NCBI GenBank assembly: GCA_017448795.1
Contig: JAFSKV010000062.1
Coordinates: forward strand, 1-55,062
Direction: 5' to 3'
DNA from: Synergistaceae bacterium
GTDB taxonomy: Bacteria > Synergistota > Synergistia > Synergistales > Aminobacteriaceae
DNA: 55,062 nucleotides
The notes below the pieces were generated by a model that worked only from the letters and a program-made list of their open reading frames with translations, had not been told where the DNA came from and searched no databases. Positions 17,073-26,630 of the stretch are shown in pieces; position 1 is the first letter of the stretch; every line of letters begins with the position of its first letter. The position numbers and the translations under genes are program-made.

Positions 17073-20000
17073 TTGCTCAAGCCTCACAGAATTTTCCTGC
17101 TGGCTTTGATTTTACTGCTGGCAAGTTCGGCGGCCATGTCTGCCCCTGCACGTTCAGGAATGCCGACGGGAGTAAGGAGCTTTGCCCCGACAGGAACAGT
17201 ACCCGACAATGTTTCTTTCCGTGTCGTTTTCGCCAGCCCTGTGGTGAACAGAGCGCAGACAGGCAAGGCTATAACCCCCGAAAACCAGCTGTTCCCGTTC
17301 GAGGTCAACCCCCCGCTCCAGCTTGAAGGACGGTGGCAGAATGAGCGCACATTCACGGCCCGGCTTCTTTCACCGCTTAGGAACGCCACGACTTACACAG
17401 CTTCTCTCAGGGAAGGCCTGAAGGACAGGCGGGGAAGCTCAATAGGTCCCGGCGAGTTCAGATTCCAGACAGAAGGACTCTCACCGTCAGACATACGCGC
17501 ATCAATGGGCAGGGACGGAAATGCATACTTCACGCTTACGTTCAACATGAGGGTTGACCCGGCAAGGCTCAAGGGCTACATGCGCATCATAAATTCAGAA
17601 GGCCGCGAAATGCCCTACACCATAAGCGGCGCGCTTCCCTCACGCGTCATAAGAGCCTCTGTCCCGGTCAAGAAGACTTCATCACGACAGAGATACACAG
17701 TGAGAATCTCAGCCGGACTCAAATCAGGCGAGGGAGACTTAGGGATTGACCGCGACATTTCCGAGAATGTGATACTTGACCCGGCTTTAATCGTTCAGGA
17801 ACTCAGCGCGTACAAATACAGCGAGAACACTATACGGGCTGTGATGAATTTCGGCGTTGACCCGGAGACAGTCAGGAATTTCGTTACTGTTGAGCCGTCA
17901 GCAGGAAATATAGAGTTCGGTTCAGGCTGGAGCGATGAAATTCTCGACATAAGAGCCGAGGGCTTCAAGCCTCGTTCTCGTTTCGTGATAACTTTCCGCA
18001 AGGGCTTTCCGTCAAAAGGCGGCCTTGTTCTCACGGAAGACTACAGCCAGGCGGTTATCATGCCCGACCTCAACACTGAGATAACACTTCCTGCGGCAGG
18101 GTCATATCTTGCACCGCTGGACAAAGGGCTTGTTCCTATTGAGCTGCTCAACGTCAAGAAGCTGCAGTTAGACTTGTGGCGCATGTATGACAACAACATT
18201 CCTCACGTCCTTCATGATGAATATGAGTATTTCAACAAGGACATTGCACAGAGAGTCTTCACGAGGGAGATTCCTTTAAGCCTCCCCCTGAATGAGAGAG
18301 TAAGAAGGAGCATACCTGTTGATGAGATGGCTTCAGGCGACAGGGGGCTTTTCCTTCTGACCGCAAGAGACTCTGAGGCTGAGGAATGGGAAGAATCAAG
18401 CCAGATGATTAACCTGTCAGACATGGGCGCAACCGTGAGAATGTGGGAAGACGCGGCTCTTGTGTGGGTGAACCGCCTCACTTCACCGGCAGGAATCAGC
18501 GATGCGACGGTCAAAATATTCTCGTCGAAAAAACAGCTCCTCGCGCAGGGCAGGACAAACAACGCGGGAGTCTTCTACTACGAAATCCCGGAAGGAAAGA
18601 CGTGGGACAATGACAATCTCCCTGACCTCGCGATAATCTCAAAGGGTAAGGAACTGACTTATGTCCGCCTAACACGCAACCTTCTTGACCGCGAAATGTT
18701 CGACACTTCCGGGCGTGAATGGCTCAAATCAGGTTATGACGGAGTGATATTCTCGCCCCGGGACATTTACAGGACGGGCGAACAGGCAGCATTCAAGCTC
18801 ATAGTCCGCAACCCCGACATAAGCACGCCTGATGCATTCCCTGTTATGTTCATAGTCAAGGACACTTTAGGCCGCAAGGTCAGGCAGGAAGCAATCACGC
18901 TCAACGCAAAAGGAAGCGCAATAGCAAACCTTTCACTTCCAGGCAACGCCATCACGGGGACATGGACAGCATATCTTGCAGTGCCGGGCAGTGAGTCAAA
19001 GCCCATAGCGAGCTGCAAATTCCGCGTTGAAGATTTCGCTCCTCCGCGCATTGAGGTGAAACTCAGCACTTACAGGCAGTACCTGATACACGGCGACACT
19101 TTCACGGCTGATATTTACGCGCGCTGGCTCTTTGGTGTTGACGGTGCAGGACTGGCATATAAAGCCGCGTGGTCAGCAAAAGAAGCAGAATTTACCCCCT
19201 CACAGGACAGATGGAAGGGCTACAGCTTCGGAGACCCGTCGAGGAAATTCGCAGCCGTAGAGAGCGATATAAACGAGGGAGAACTAGACAGCTTCGGAGC
19301 GGGCAAAATCAGCCTGAAGCTCGAGGACAGCTGGGAAGCCCCCACGCTCATAAACCTGACGCTAAGGACTGAGGTGATGGAGGACTCCGGCCGCTGGGTA
19401 ACGTCAACAATAACGCGCCCCTATTACGCCGCCCCGTGGCTTTTGGGAATAGCTCCAGTTACGGAGAATTTCGCGGTCAGGAATAACATAGACTTCCGCG
19501 TCGCCGGCATAACTCCCGATGAGGAACCCGCCAATCCCGGCGAGCTTAGGGCAGAGCTTTACCGGGTAACATGGAACTACAACATGGTTGAGATTGACGG
19601 AAGGAAACGCTGGCAGTCAACAGAGGAATTGCAGAAAGTCGAAGAAAAGAGCCTGACTCTCCGCAACGGACTCGGAACGGTCTCATTCAGGCCTGAGAGC
19701 TATGGGACATACCTTGTGAGGGTCAGCGACTCAGACGACAATGCGAGGGCTGTTTACAGGTTCTACGCTACCGATCCCCAGTATGCCGGAAGCGGCTCAC
19801 AGCTCATAGACAGGATAGAGATTACCCCCGACAAGGACACATACAGGCTGGGTGATACGGCTCATGTGAAGATACGCGCGCCCTTCGAGGGACTCATGAT
19901 GATTATGGTTGAGGGTGCAAAGCTGATTGACCGCAATGTGAGGATGGTCGAGGAGTCTGAATTTACGTTTGACATCCCTATAACGCAGGCACTGCGGCCA

Positions 20001-22430
20001 AACGTCTGGGTAAGCGCGTGGCTGATACGTCCTGTTGACGACTCTGACGCGAAGCAATGGGCCTCACACAGGGCAATAGGCCTCGCGAGAATCAACACGG
20101 ATCTGTCAGATTACCGCATCGACGTTGGAATATCCGCTCCGAGGAAAGCCGAGCCTTCAGCAAAATTACCCATAACAATCACTCTCAAAGGCTCAAGCGC
20201 GATGATTTCTAGGAACGCGGATGTTTCAGTTGCTCTTGTTGATGACGGGGTGCTTGGGCTGACTCACTACAAAGTCCCGGATCTGCTTCATCATTTCTGG
20301 GGGAAGAAAAAGCTCAACTCAAGCGGCTATGACATATACGACCAGTTAATCCCGGTTGAGGACAGGACGACGGAACAGCTTCATCCCGGCGGAGATGAAG
20401 GGTTGGATACCCTTGCTCTTGACGGCAACATACAGCGTTTCAAGATACTTTCACTCTTTGAGGGTGTTCTTTACCCTGACGAGAGGGGGATGCTTACAAC
20501 GGAGCTTGAGCTTCCGGAATTTTCCGGGCGCGGAAGGCTCTTTGTTGTGGCGGCTTCAGGCAAGAGCTTCGGGAGCGCGGAAACTGCCGTTGAGATTGCG
20601 AGGGATATTGTTACTGAGGCCGGGCTTCCAAGATTCGCCGCGCCTGGGGACTCTTTCGCTGTCCCTGTCTCAGTCTTCAACACGTCAAACGCAAACAGGG
20701 ACGTAAGAGTCAGCCTTGTGCCTGAAGGACTCATGCTGGATAACTCGTTTGCTGACCTGAAGATTCCTGCCGGGTCAAAGTCTTCATTCACGGCTCAGGC
20801 AAAAGCACTCGGCGGGGCGGACAAGGCATTACTGCGCGTAACAACGTCATGGAACGAGGGAAGCGGGGAAAAGTCTTTCACTCAGGAAATCGAGATGCCA
20901 GTACGGGCTGCGTGGCCTTCTGTTACAGTCGGAGGCTCCGGGACATTCGATAACGGGACAACGAGGCTCGATATTCCTTTTTCTGACTTTGACGGGGAAA
21001 TTTCAGGCGCGCTGACTCTTGCTGACACTCCTGCCGTCAGTCTCAACAAGGCCGTGAGCTTCCTGAACTCTTACCCTTACGGATGCCTTGAGCAGACAAT
21101 TTCCGCGGCGTGGCCTTTCCTGATACTGCCTGACGCTGTGGCCGAGCTTGATCCTGCTGTTATGTCAGACTCTCAGGTCCGTGAGAGGGCAGAAGGTGCA
21201 ATAGCCCGCATACAGTCTATGCAGCTATACAACGGCTCATTTGCCATGTGGCCCGGCACTACTCAGCCCTACAACTGGGGAAGCGTATACGCGGCTCACT
21301 TCCTGCTCAGCGCGAAACATGCAGGCGTTAATTTCCCTGAAGAGATGCTCACGGGAGTCATGAACTGGCTTCGTGAGTTCCTTGCGTCAATGCCTGCCTA
21401 CTCTTACGACGGCGAGGAAAAAGACGACCTGTCAGCAAAAGCATACGCCGTTTATGTCCTTGCACTCAACGGAGAAAAGCCGCTCGGATGGATTGAGTAT
21501 CTCCGCGAGAACGAGAAGAGCCTTCATCAGTCGGGGCATATATACCTTGCCGGGGCTCAGGCAGTTTCTGACGGCAAGCCCGACGCTCTGCGCAGTCTCA
21601 ACATAGGCAGGGCATCAGGATATTCCGGGATGACGCTGGAGTCTGACGCGAGGAACACGGCTTTGCTTCTCACGATGTGGCTCGACGCTGACCCGCAGGC
21701 ATCGGAAGTCACGGAGCTGGCGCAGAGGCTTTCAGGGATGAGATGGCACGGGACTCAGGACAACTCCGCGGCAATCGTCGCCCTTTCACGCTACAACGTC
21801 GAGGCAGTGAGCGCAAAGAGCAGCATAAAGGCCAATGTCAGCACAGAGACGAGCGACAAGCCCATTCTCACCTATGAGAGCGGCAAAGGCACGGCAAGTG
21901 TGAAAGTCAGCCAGCTTCCCCGCGGGACAAACATTCTCATTGAGGCGGAAGGAACAGGGCAGGGCTGCTGGGCATGGAGCATAACAGGGACTCCTAAGAC
22001 ACAGCCTAAGCCTGAGCGCAGGAACGTCAACATTGAGACGCTCTACTATGACGAGGCAGGAAACATCATAGACTTCACACGCCCAGTTGAACACGGAAAA
22101 ATTGTGCAGGTCGTGCTTGGGGTTAAGCCCTCAATGACCGTGAGCAACCTTGCTGTGAGCTGTCTTATTCCTGCGGGCTTCGAGATAGAGAATCCTAGGC
22201 TTGACGACGGGAGGGACGACGAGGAGACATACACGGGAGTCGTGAGCGATATACGCGATGACAGGCTCGTGCTTTTCTTCGGGCGGCTTGAGGGTGAACG
22301 CTCTTACGGTTTCAGGATGAGGGCGGTAACACGCGGGACGTTCCGTGTTCCTCAGATAAGCGCAATGGGCATGTATGACGCCGGGATAAGATTCACAGGC
22401 AGCGTACAGCCAGATGTAACAATCAGGTAG
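17073..22430 (+). CDS. Bacterial alpha-2-macroglobulin, thioester type
   Basis: Large periplasmic or surface protease trap: cleavage of a bait region activates an internal thioester that covalently captures the protease. 1785 residues, in the range of bacterial A2Ms (YfhM-like). A signal peptide is seen (HRIFLLALILLLASSAAMSA); there is no lipobox cysteine, unlike many homologues. MG-type domains occupy the first ~1100 residues (ISPRDIYRTGEQAAFKL resembles the MG2-like part), and the thioester CLEQ is in PYGCLEQTISAAWPF with Cys1338 and Gln1341 intact, followed by the alpha-helical thioester domain and a C-terminal receptor-like domain. The start is TTG at 17073 (AAAGGAG ten bases upstream, correct signal peptide). 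TATAAT at 17018-17023 is a possible -10. The usual partner pbpC is absent next door. Confidence 0.92.
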   Translation: MLKPHRIFLLALILLLASSAAMSAPARSGMPTGVRSFAPTGTVPDNVSFRVVFASPVVNRAQTGKAITPENQLFPFEVNPPLQLEGRWQNERTFTARLLSPLRNATTYTASLREGLKDRRGSSIGPGEFRFQTEGLSPSDIRASMGRDGNAYFTLTFNMRVDPARLKGYMRIINSEGREMPYTISGALPSRVIRASVPVKKTSSRQRYTVRISAGLKSGEGDLGIDRDISENVILDPALIVQELSAYKYSENTIRAVMNFGVDPETVRNFVTVEPSAGNIEFGSGWSDEILDIRAEGFKPRSRFVITFRKGFPSKGGLVLTEDYSQAVIMPDLNTEITLPAAGSYLAPLDKGLVPIELLNVKKLQLDLWRMYDNNIPHVLHDEYEYFNKDIAQRVFTREIPLSLPLNERVRRSIPVDEMASGDRGLFLLTARDSEAEEWEESSQMINLSDMGATVRMWEDAALVWVNRLTSPAGISDATVKIFSSKKQLLAQGRTNNAGVFYYEIPEGKTWDNDNLPDLAIISKGKELTYVRLTRNLLDREMFDTSGREWLKSGYDGVIFSPRDIYRTGEQAAFKLIVRNPDISTPDAFPVMFIVKDTLGRKVRQEAITLNAKGSAIANLSLPGNAITGTWTAYLAVPGSESKPIASCKFRVEDFAPPRIEVKLSTYRQYLIHGDTFTADIYARWLFGVDGAGLAYKAAWSAKEAEFTPSQDRWKGYSFGDPSRKFAAVESDINEGELDSFGAGKISLKLEDSWEAPTLINLTLRTEVMEDSGRWVTSTITRPYYAAPWLLGIAPVTENFAVRNNIDFRVAGITPDEEPANPGELRAELYRVTWNYNMVEIDGRKRWQSTEELQKVEEKSLTLRNGLGTVSFRPESYGTYLVRVSDSDDNARAVYRFYATDPQYAGSGSQLIDRIEITPDKDTYRLGDTAHVKIRAPFEGLMMIMVEGAKLIDRNVRMVEESEFTFDIPITQALRPNVWVSAWLIRPVDDSDAKQWASHRAIGLARINTDLSDYRIDVGISAPRKAEPSAKLPITITLKGSSAMISRNADVSVALVDDGVLGLTHYKVPDLLHHFWGKKKLNSSGYDIYDQLIPVEDRTTEQLHPGGDEGLDTLALDGNIQRFKILSLFEGVLYPDERGMLTTELELPEFSGRGRLFVVAASGKSFGSAETAVEIARDIVTEAGLPRFAAPGDSFAVPVSVFNTSNANRDVRVSLVPEGLMLDNSFADLKIPAGSKSSFTAQAKALGGADKALLRVTTSWNEGSGEKSFTQEIEMPVRAAWPSVTVGGSGTFDNGTTRLDIPFSDFDGEISGALTLADTPAVSLNKAVSFLNSYPYGCLEQTISAAWPFLILPDAVAELDPAVMSDSQVRERAEGAIARIQSMQLYNGSFAMWPGTTQPYNWGSVYAAHFLLSAKHAGVNFPEEMLTGVMNWLREFLASMPAYSYDGEEKDDLSAKAYAVYVLALNGEKPLGWIEYLRENEKSLHQSGHIYLAGAQAVSDGKPDALRSLNIGRASGYSGMTLESDARNTALLLTMWLDADPQASEVTELAQRLSGMRWHGTQDNSAAIVALSRYNVEAVSAKSSIKANVSTETSDKPILTYESGKGTASVKVSQLPRGTNILIEAEGTGQGCWAWSITGTPKTQPKPERRNVNIETLYYDEAGNIIDFTRPVEHGKIVQVVLGVKPSMTVSNLAVSCLIPAGFEIENPRLDDGRDDEETYTGVVSDIRDDRLVLFFGRLEGERSYGFRMRAVTRGTFRVPQISAMGMYDAGIRFTGSVQPDVTIR

Positions 22431-22446
22431 CAGGCGAGAAACTTTG

Positions 22447-22479
22447 TCCCCCTGGTCTTCATGGCCGGGGGGATTTTTT
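22447..22479 (+). terminator. Intrinsic terminator of the A2M gene
   Basis: TCCCCCTGG pairs with CCGGGGGGA (one wobble) around a loop with GTCTTCAT, followed by TTTTTTC, just after the A2M stop. It is nearly identical in arm and loop to the ppdK terminator at 2719-2751. Confidence 0.8.
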
Positions 22480-22484
22480 CTGCC

Positions 22485-23252
22485 TCACTTCATCATGAGG
22501 ACAATCACATTTATCACCAGCATGAAGAGACATGCCCCAGACAGCCCGGCGGCAATCTTGAGCAGCTTCACATTCCCCCCGTCGCTCCCGGATTTCCCGG
22601 CAATATTCCCGCCGTTAATGCCGGAAATTTCTTCAGCTACAGCCTCCCTCACCTCATGGACAAGAGCCTTGCTGTTCTCCTCAGTCATGGCAGTAACCTC
22701 GCGTGATAACTCCGTCAGCTCCTGTGTATGAGACCTGCCTTCAGCCCTGATTAAACCCTCAAGCCCCGTGAAGATTTCCGGGTCAAAAGAAGGCCTCATA
22801 ATCTCAGGAACAGGCGCGTCATTCTCCCTGTGTTCCGCGTAAGTCTCAAAGAAATCCTTTATCCCCTGCGTGAGAGTGTCGAGCCTGCGGGAGATTCCTT
22901 CAAGCTCTTCCGCCAGATTGTCCGGGACAGCAGGAGTGATCTGCGTGATTTCCGGCTGTGATGATTTCACTGACGCTGCAAGAACTTCCGGGAGGCGGTC
23001 AACCGTCCTGCGAAGGTTCGCGCATTCCTCAAGAACAGTTGCAATAGACTGCATTATCATGCTCCTTCCTGCGCGTGAATCGTCAATTTCAACTCTTACT
23101 GCCTTCTCAACGACCTTGCTGCTGCGTTCAAAGAGGGCGGCGAAATCTGCGGAAGGCACTGCGGCAGCGAGGGACTTTGTGAGAGCCGGGAGGATTGAGG
23201 CGGAAAGTTCTGACACAAGCCGGGCAGTGATAGGGTCCAAGTCATCGGGCAT
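22485..23252 (-). CDS. Hypothetical tail-anchored coiled-coil protein
   Basis: A 255-residue protein I do not recognise. It has no signal peptide; long amphipathic stretches rich in Glu, Arg, Leu and Ala (about 10-110 and 115-215) suggest coiled coil. It ends in a Gly/Asn-rich linker followed by one strongly hydrophobic segment (LKIAAGLSGACLFMLVINVIVLMM) at the extreme C-terminus, so it is probably tail-anchored in the inner membrane with its body in the cytoplasm. The pattern is reminiscent of MotA/TolA-like or methyl-accepting helical proteins, but no diagnostic motif is visible. It is divergent from hemC and convergent with the A2M gene. The ribosome-binding site is poor. Confidence 0.65.
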   Translation of the reverse strand: MPDDLDPITARLVSELSASILPALTKSLAAAVPSADFAALFERSSKVVEKAVRVEIDDSRAGRSMIMQSIATVLEECANLRRTVDRLPEVLAASVKSSQPEITQITPAVPDNLAEELEGISRRLDTLTQGIKDFFETYAEHRENDAPVPEIMRPSFDPEIFTGLEGLIRAEGRSHTQELTELSREVTAMTEENSKALVHEVREAVAEEISGINGGNIAGKSGSDGGNVKLLKIAAGLSGACLFMLVINVIVLMMK

Positions 23253-23315
23253 GGTAAAATTCTCAGCTCCAGTTAGAATTTATGTGATGGAAGTAGTATA
23301 TCAGGAGGCGTAAAC

Positions 23316-24161
23316 TTGCACACAATAAGAATAGGCACAAGGTCAAGCCCTCTTGCGCTGGCACAGGTGAGAGTCATTGCTGACGTTATACAGGCCTCAT
23401 ACCCTGACGCTGAGATAATCCCCGTCCCTATACGGACATCAGGCGATAAGAACACGGCCGCCTTCAGCTCAGATCCGCGGGGGATAAAAGGTATGTTCAC
23501 GCTTGAGATCGAGGAGGCATTAAGGCGGGGTGAAATTGATTTTGCCGTCCACAGCCTGAAGGATTTACCCGCTGAAATTCCGCCCGGCCTTCCCGTCATT
23601 GCGTACTCAAAACGCGCTGACCCTAGGGACGTTCTAATAGGCGGTGGAAAAGTCATAGGCACGTCATCAGCAAGAAGGAAAGCACAGCTTGCTGTGATTT
23701 TTCCCGGCGTTGAAGTTGTCCCTGTGCGCGGAAACATAGGGACTCGTCTCCTCAAACTTGACGCGGGGGAATATACCGGGCTTGTTCTATCCGCTGCCGG
23801 GCTTGAGAGGCTAGGACTTGCCTGGAGAATCTCGCGGGTTTTCACGGCCGATGAGATGATACCGTCGCCGGGTCAGGGGATATTAGCGTGTCAGGGCCGG
23901 GCAGGGGAGGATTACGGGTATCTTGCTTGTGCTGACGACAGGGACTCGCGTGATTGTGCCGCTGCCGAACGGAGTTTTTCGCGCTGTCTTGGGACTGGCT
24001 GCAGCATTCCTGCGGGGGCTTTTGCTGAAATCGACGGGGACATGATGACTTTACGGGGGATTTTTCTTGCTGACGGGGAAATCAGGCGCGGGAAATTGTC
24101 GGGCAGGCGTGAGGAAGCTGAAGAGTTAGGCGTGAGACTTGCGGGGGTGATTCTGGGATGA
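23316..24161 (+). CDS. hemC: Porphobilinogen deaminase (hydroxymethylbilane synthase)
   Basis: Polymerises four porphobilinogens into hydroxymethylbilane for tetrapyrrole synthesis. The 281 residues are slightly short for the family (about 300-310), the loss being at the C-terminus. It has the N-terminal RIGTRSSPLALAQ, the active-site region DFAVHSLKDLP with the catalytic Asp, RGNIGTRLLKL, and the dipyrromethane-cofactor cysteine in LGTGCSIPAGAFA. The start is TTG at 23316 with CAGGAGG upstream. The next gene overlaps by four bases (ATGA), and its C-terminal HemD part closes the HemC product, so the two act in series. Confidence 0.95.
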   Translation: MHTIRIGTRSSPLALAQVRVIADVIQASYPDAEIIPVPIRTSGDKNTAAFSSDPRGIKGMFTLEIEEALRRGEIDFAVHSLKDLPAEIPPGLPVIAYSKRADPRDVLIGGGKVIGTSSARRKAQLAVIFPGVEVVPVRGNIGTRLLKLDAGEYTGLVLSAAGLERLGLAWRISRVFTADEMIPSPGQGILACQGRAGEDYGYLACADDRDSRDCAAAERSFSRCLGTGCSIPAGAFAEIDGDMMTLRGIFLADGEIRRGKLSGRREEAEELGVRLAGVILG

Positions 24162-25558
24162 AGGGGAAAATTTATCTTGTAGGAGCAGGGCCGGGAGATT
24201 CTGGTTTGCTGACACTGAGAGGCCGCGAGGTCTTAGGGCGTGCTGACGTTGTGATCTATGACCGTCTTGTAGGTGAGGGAGTTCTTGCTATGATTCCTGA
24301 GACTGCCGAGCGAATAGACGCGGGGAAATCTCCGGGCAATCACACAATGAGCCAGCGCGAAATAGAGTCGGCCATGATAGACCGTGCATTATCCGGGAAA
24401 ATTGTCGTGAGGCTCAAAGGGGGAGATCCTTACATTTTCGGGCGTGGTGGCGAGGAAGCTGAAGCGATAATCCGGGCGGGGCTGGCGTTCGAGGTCGTGC
24501 CGGGCGTAACGAGTGCTGTTGCTGTCCCGGCTTATGCTGGAATCCCGGCGACTCACAGGGATTACTGCTCAGGCGTTGGCATATTCACGGCTCACCGCGG
24601 CAATGACAACCCCCCGTCAGCCACAAGAATATTCCTCATGGGCGCGGGAAATTCTGAGGCGTTGCAGGCGGAATTACTGCGCGAAATGAGTCCTGATACC
24701 CCCTGCGCTGTAATCGAGAACGGCACAACGTCATCACAGCGTGTGATTCGGTCGACAGTCTCACAGCTTCATGCGTCAGTCGTCAGCAATAACATCACTC
24801 CTCCTGCCGTGATAGTCGCCGGGAAAGTCGCGGGACTCAATCTCACATGGCGGGAAAATCTGCCCCTGGTCAGCAAAAGAATCATCATCACACGCCCTGA
24901 AGGACGCGGGGAAAAACTGGCCTCAATGCTCCGTGATTTGGGGGCTGAAGTTATCATGATACCAACGATAAGGACGCGTATTCTTCACGGGAGTCTTGAC
25001 GGCGTGAATTTGGCCGGGTATGACTGGGCGGGCTTCACGAGCGTAACGGGGGTAGAGGCGTTGTTCACTCTTCTTGCTGAGACAGGGCGGGACATCCGCG
25101 AACTTGGGACTGCGAAAATTGCGGCTATAGGCCCGGCGACTAGGGACGCGGTAATTTCGCACGGCCTGAGAGTCGATTATGTCCCGGAAATTTTTGACGG
25201 AGAACACATGGCTGAAGGACTCGCGGGATTCGGCGGGAAGATTCTCATGTTCCGGGCGGAAAAAGGGACTCCTGAAATTGAACGTGTCTTCACGAAATAC
25301 GGAATTTGCGCCGTGAATATTTGTGTTTACCGCGCCGATTATGTACAATTAAAACACGTTCCAAGTTTTGCAGACATAATAATATTCACATCGTCCTCAA
25401 CTGTGAGAGGTCTTGCCGCTAACACAGGCACATTCCGGGATTCTCTTGCTGTATGCATCGGTGTTCAGACGGCGGACGAGGCAGTGAGGGCAGGCTTTAC
25501 CCGTATCAGGATTGCGGAACAGGCAGCAGCAGAAGCTATTGTTGATGCTTGTACGTGA
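24158..25558 (+). CDS. cobA-hemD: Fused uroporphyrinogen-III C-methyltransferase and uroporphyrinogen-III synthase
   Basis: A 466-residue bifunctional enzyme. Residues 1-240 are a SUMT/CobA methyltransferase (VYLVGAGPGD-like opening KIYLVGAGPGDSGLLTLRG, VVRLKGGDPYIFGRGGEE, VVPGVTSA, THRDYCSG), which makes precorrin-2. Residues about 245-466 are HemD (RIIITRPEGRGEKLASMLRDLGAEV, DWAGFTSVTGVEAL, FTSSSTVRGL), which cyclises hydroxymethylbilane to uroporphyrinogen III. The fusion is common in Clostridia and Synergistota and channels the flux toward siroheme or cobalamin. ATG overlaps the hemC stop by four bases. No hemA, hemL or hemB is in the window. Confidence 0.94.
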   Translation: MKGKIYLVGAGPGDSGLLTLRGREVLGRADVVIYDRLVGEGVLAMIPETAERIDAGKSPGNHTMSQREIESAMIDRALSGKIVVRLKGGDPYIFGRGGEEAEAIIRAGLAFEVVPGVTSAVAVPAYAGIPATHRDYCSGVGIFTAHRGNDNPPSATRIFLMGAGNSEALQAELLREMSPDTPCAVIENGTTSSQRVIRSTVSQLHASVVSNNITPPAVIVAGKVAGLNLTWRENLPLVSKRIIITRPEGRGEKLASMLRDLGAEVIMIPTIRTRILHGSLDGVNLAGYDWAGFTSVTGVEALFTLLAETGRDIRELGTAKIAAIGPATRDAVISHGLRVDYVPEIFDGEHMAEGLAGFGGKILMFRAEKGTPEIERVFTKYGICAVNICVYRADYVQLKHVPSFADIIIFTSSSTVRGLAANTGTFRDSLAVCIGVQTADEAVRAGFTRIRIAEQAAAEAIVDACT

Positions 25559-25587
25559 TAAATTTTGTTGTGGAGGAAGGATAGTTC

Positions 25588-26556
25588 ATGCGAAAAATTT
25601 TGCTGGCACTGTTTGTTATGGCGTTGCTGTCATCGTTTGCTTTTGCTGACGAGGGGCAGAAGTTCGAGAGCAAGATACTCAACGTACCGCTTGAGAAGAA
25701 TCAAGTGATGCTCTACGAGAATATCCCGTTCAACTCAGGCAAAGAACGCGGAAGCCAAATGTTCACGCTGGCGATGGATATTCTTCAGCCCGACAGCAAA
25801 GAACCCCTGCCGCTCATCATGTTCATATCGGGAGGCGGCTTCATCATGTCCCCCAAGAACAACTGGATACAGCAGAGGATGAGGCTGGCAGAAGCCGGGT
25901 ATGTTGTGGCGAGCATAGAATACCGTCATGCGCCGCTGTCGAAGTTCCCGCTTCCTGTCGAGGACTGCAAGCTGGCGATCCGCTGGCTTCGTGCTCATGC
26001 TGACCAGTACAACATTGACCCTGAGAGAGTCGGAGTGCTGGGAAATTCAGCGGGCGGTTACCTGTCTGCTTTCATGGGAGTGCTGAATGACAACCGGGAG
26101 TTCGACAAGGGGGACTTCCTCGACCAGTCAAGCAACATACTCTGTGCAGTCGACATTTTCGGCATCTCCGAGCTTATGAGCATAGGCGACGATTACCCGG
26201 AAGAAGAGCGCAGGCTTCATGACTCACCCGGCATAACTGAGGCAATGTGGGTGAAGGGAGTCCCCGGTTTCGGAGGGCCTGACGGCGGAGTCAAAGATTT
26301 CCCTGAAGAGTCGAGAAGGGCAAGCCCGCTGTACTACGTGAGCGATAAGACAGTACCTATGCTGTTCATGCACGGGGACGCGGATAAGTCAGTATCACCC
26401 AGCCAGACCGACAAAATGTATCAGGCACTGAGGGCGCAGGGCATTGAGGCTGAAAGGTATGTAGTACCCGGCGCACCGCACGGCGGAGCATTCTGGATGC
26501 AGGAACCCGTCCTGAAGATCATCGTTGACTTCTTCGACAAGTACATGAAGAAATAG
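25588..26556 (+). CDS. Secreted alpha/beta-hydrolase (esterase, HSL/BD-FAE-like)
   Basis: A predicted exported carboxylesterase of 322 residues. The signal peptide is clear (RKILLALFVMALLSSFAFA, cut before DEGQ). The mature part has an oxyanion-hole FISGGGF, a nucleophile elbow GNSAGG with Ser154, an acid in HGDADKSVSP (Asp266) and His298 in GAPHGGAFW, giving a complete triad; EYRHAPLSKFPLPVEDCKLAIRWLR is typical of acetyl-ester hydrolases and of bifunctional feruloyl/acetyl-xylan esterases. Substrate cannot be told from sequence. It has its own ribosome-binding site GGAGGAAGG; spacing of 29 bases to the hemD end leaves co-transcription possible. An intrinsic terminator follows. Confidence 0.85.
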   Translation: MRKILLALFVMALLSSFAFADEGQKFESKILNVPLEKNQVMLYENIPFNSGKERGSQMFTLAMDILQPDSKEPLPLIMFISGGGFIMSPKNNWIQQRMRLAEAGYVVASIEYRHAPLSKFPLPVEDCKLAIRWLRAHADQYNIDPERVGVLGNSAGGYLSAFMGVLNDNREFDKGDFLDQSSNILCAVDIFGISELMSIGDDYPEEERRLHDSPGITEAMWVKGVPGFGGPDGGVKDFPEESRRASPLYYVSDKTVPMLFMHGDADKSVSPSQTDKMYQALRAQGIEAERYVVPGAPHGGAFWMQEPVLKIIVDFFDKYMKK

Positions 26557-26572
26557 CGTGAAGGGATCGTTT

Positions 26573-26605
26573 GCCCCCTGTGAAATTTGCGGGGGGTTTT
26601 TTTGT
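26573..26605 (+). terminator. Intrinsic terminator of the esterase gene
   Basis: GCCCCCT...GCGGGGGG hairpin followed by seven T, starting 17 bases after the esterase stop; it lies inside the leader of the following glycosyltransferase gene. Confidence 0.75.
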
Positions 26606-26630
26606 GAGTTTTTTTGCGGAGGTGCAGGGA

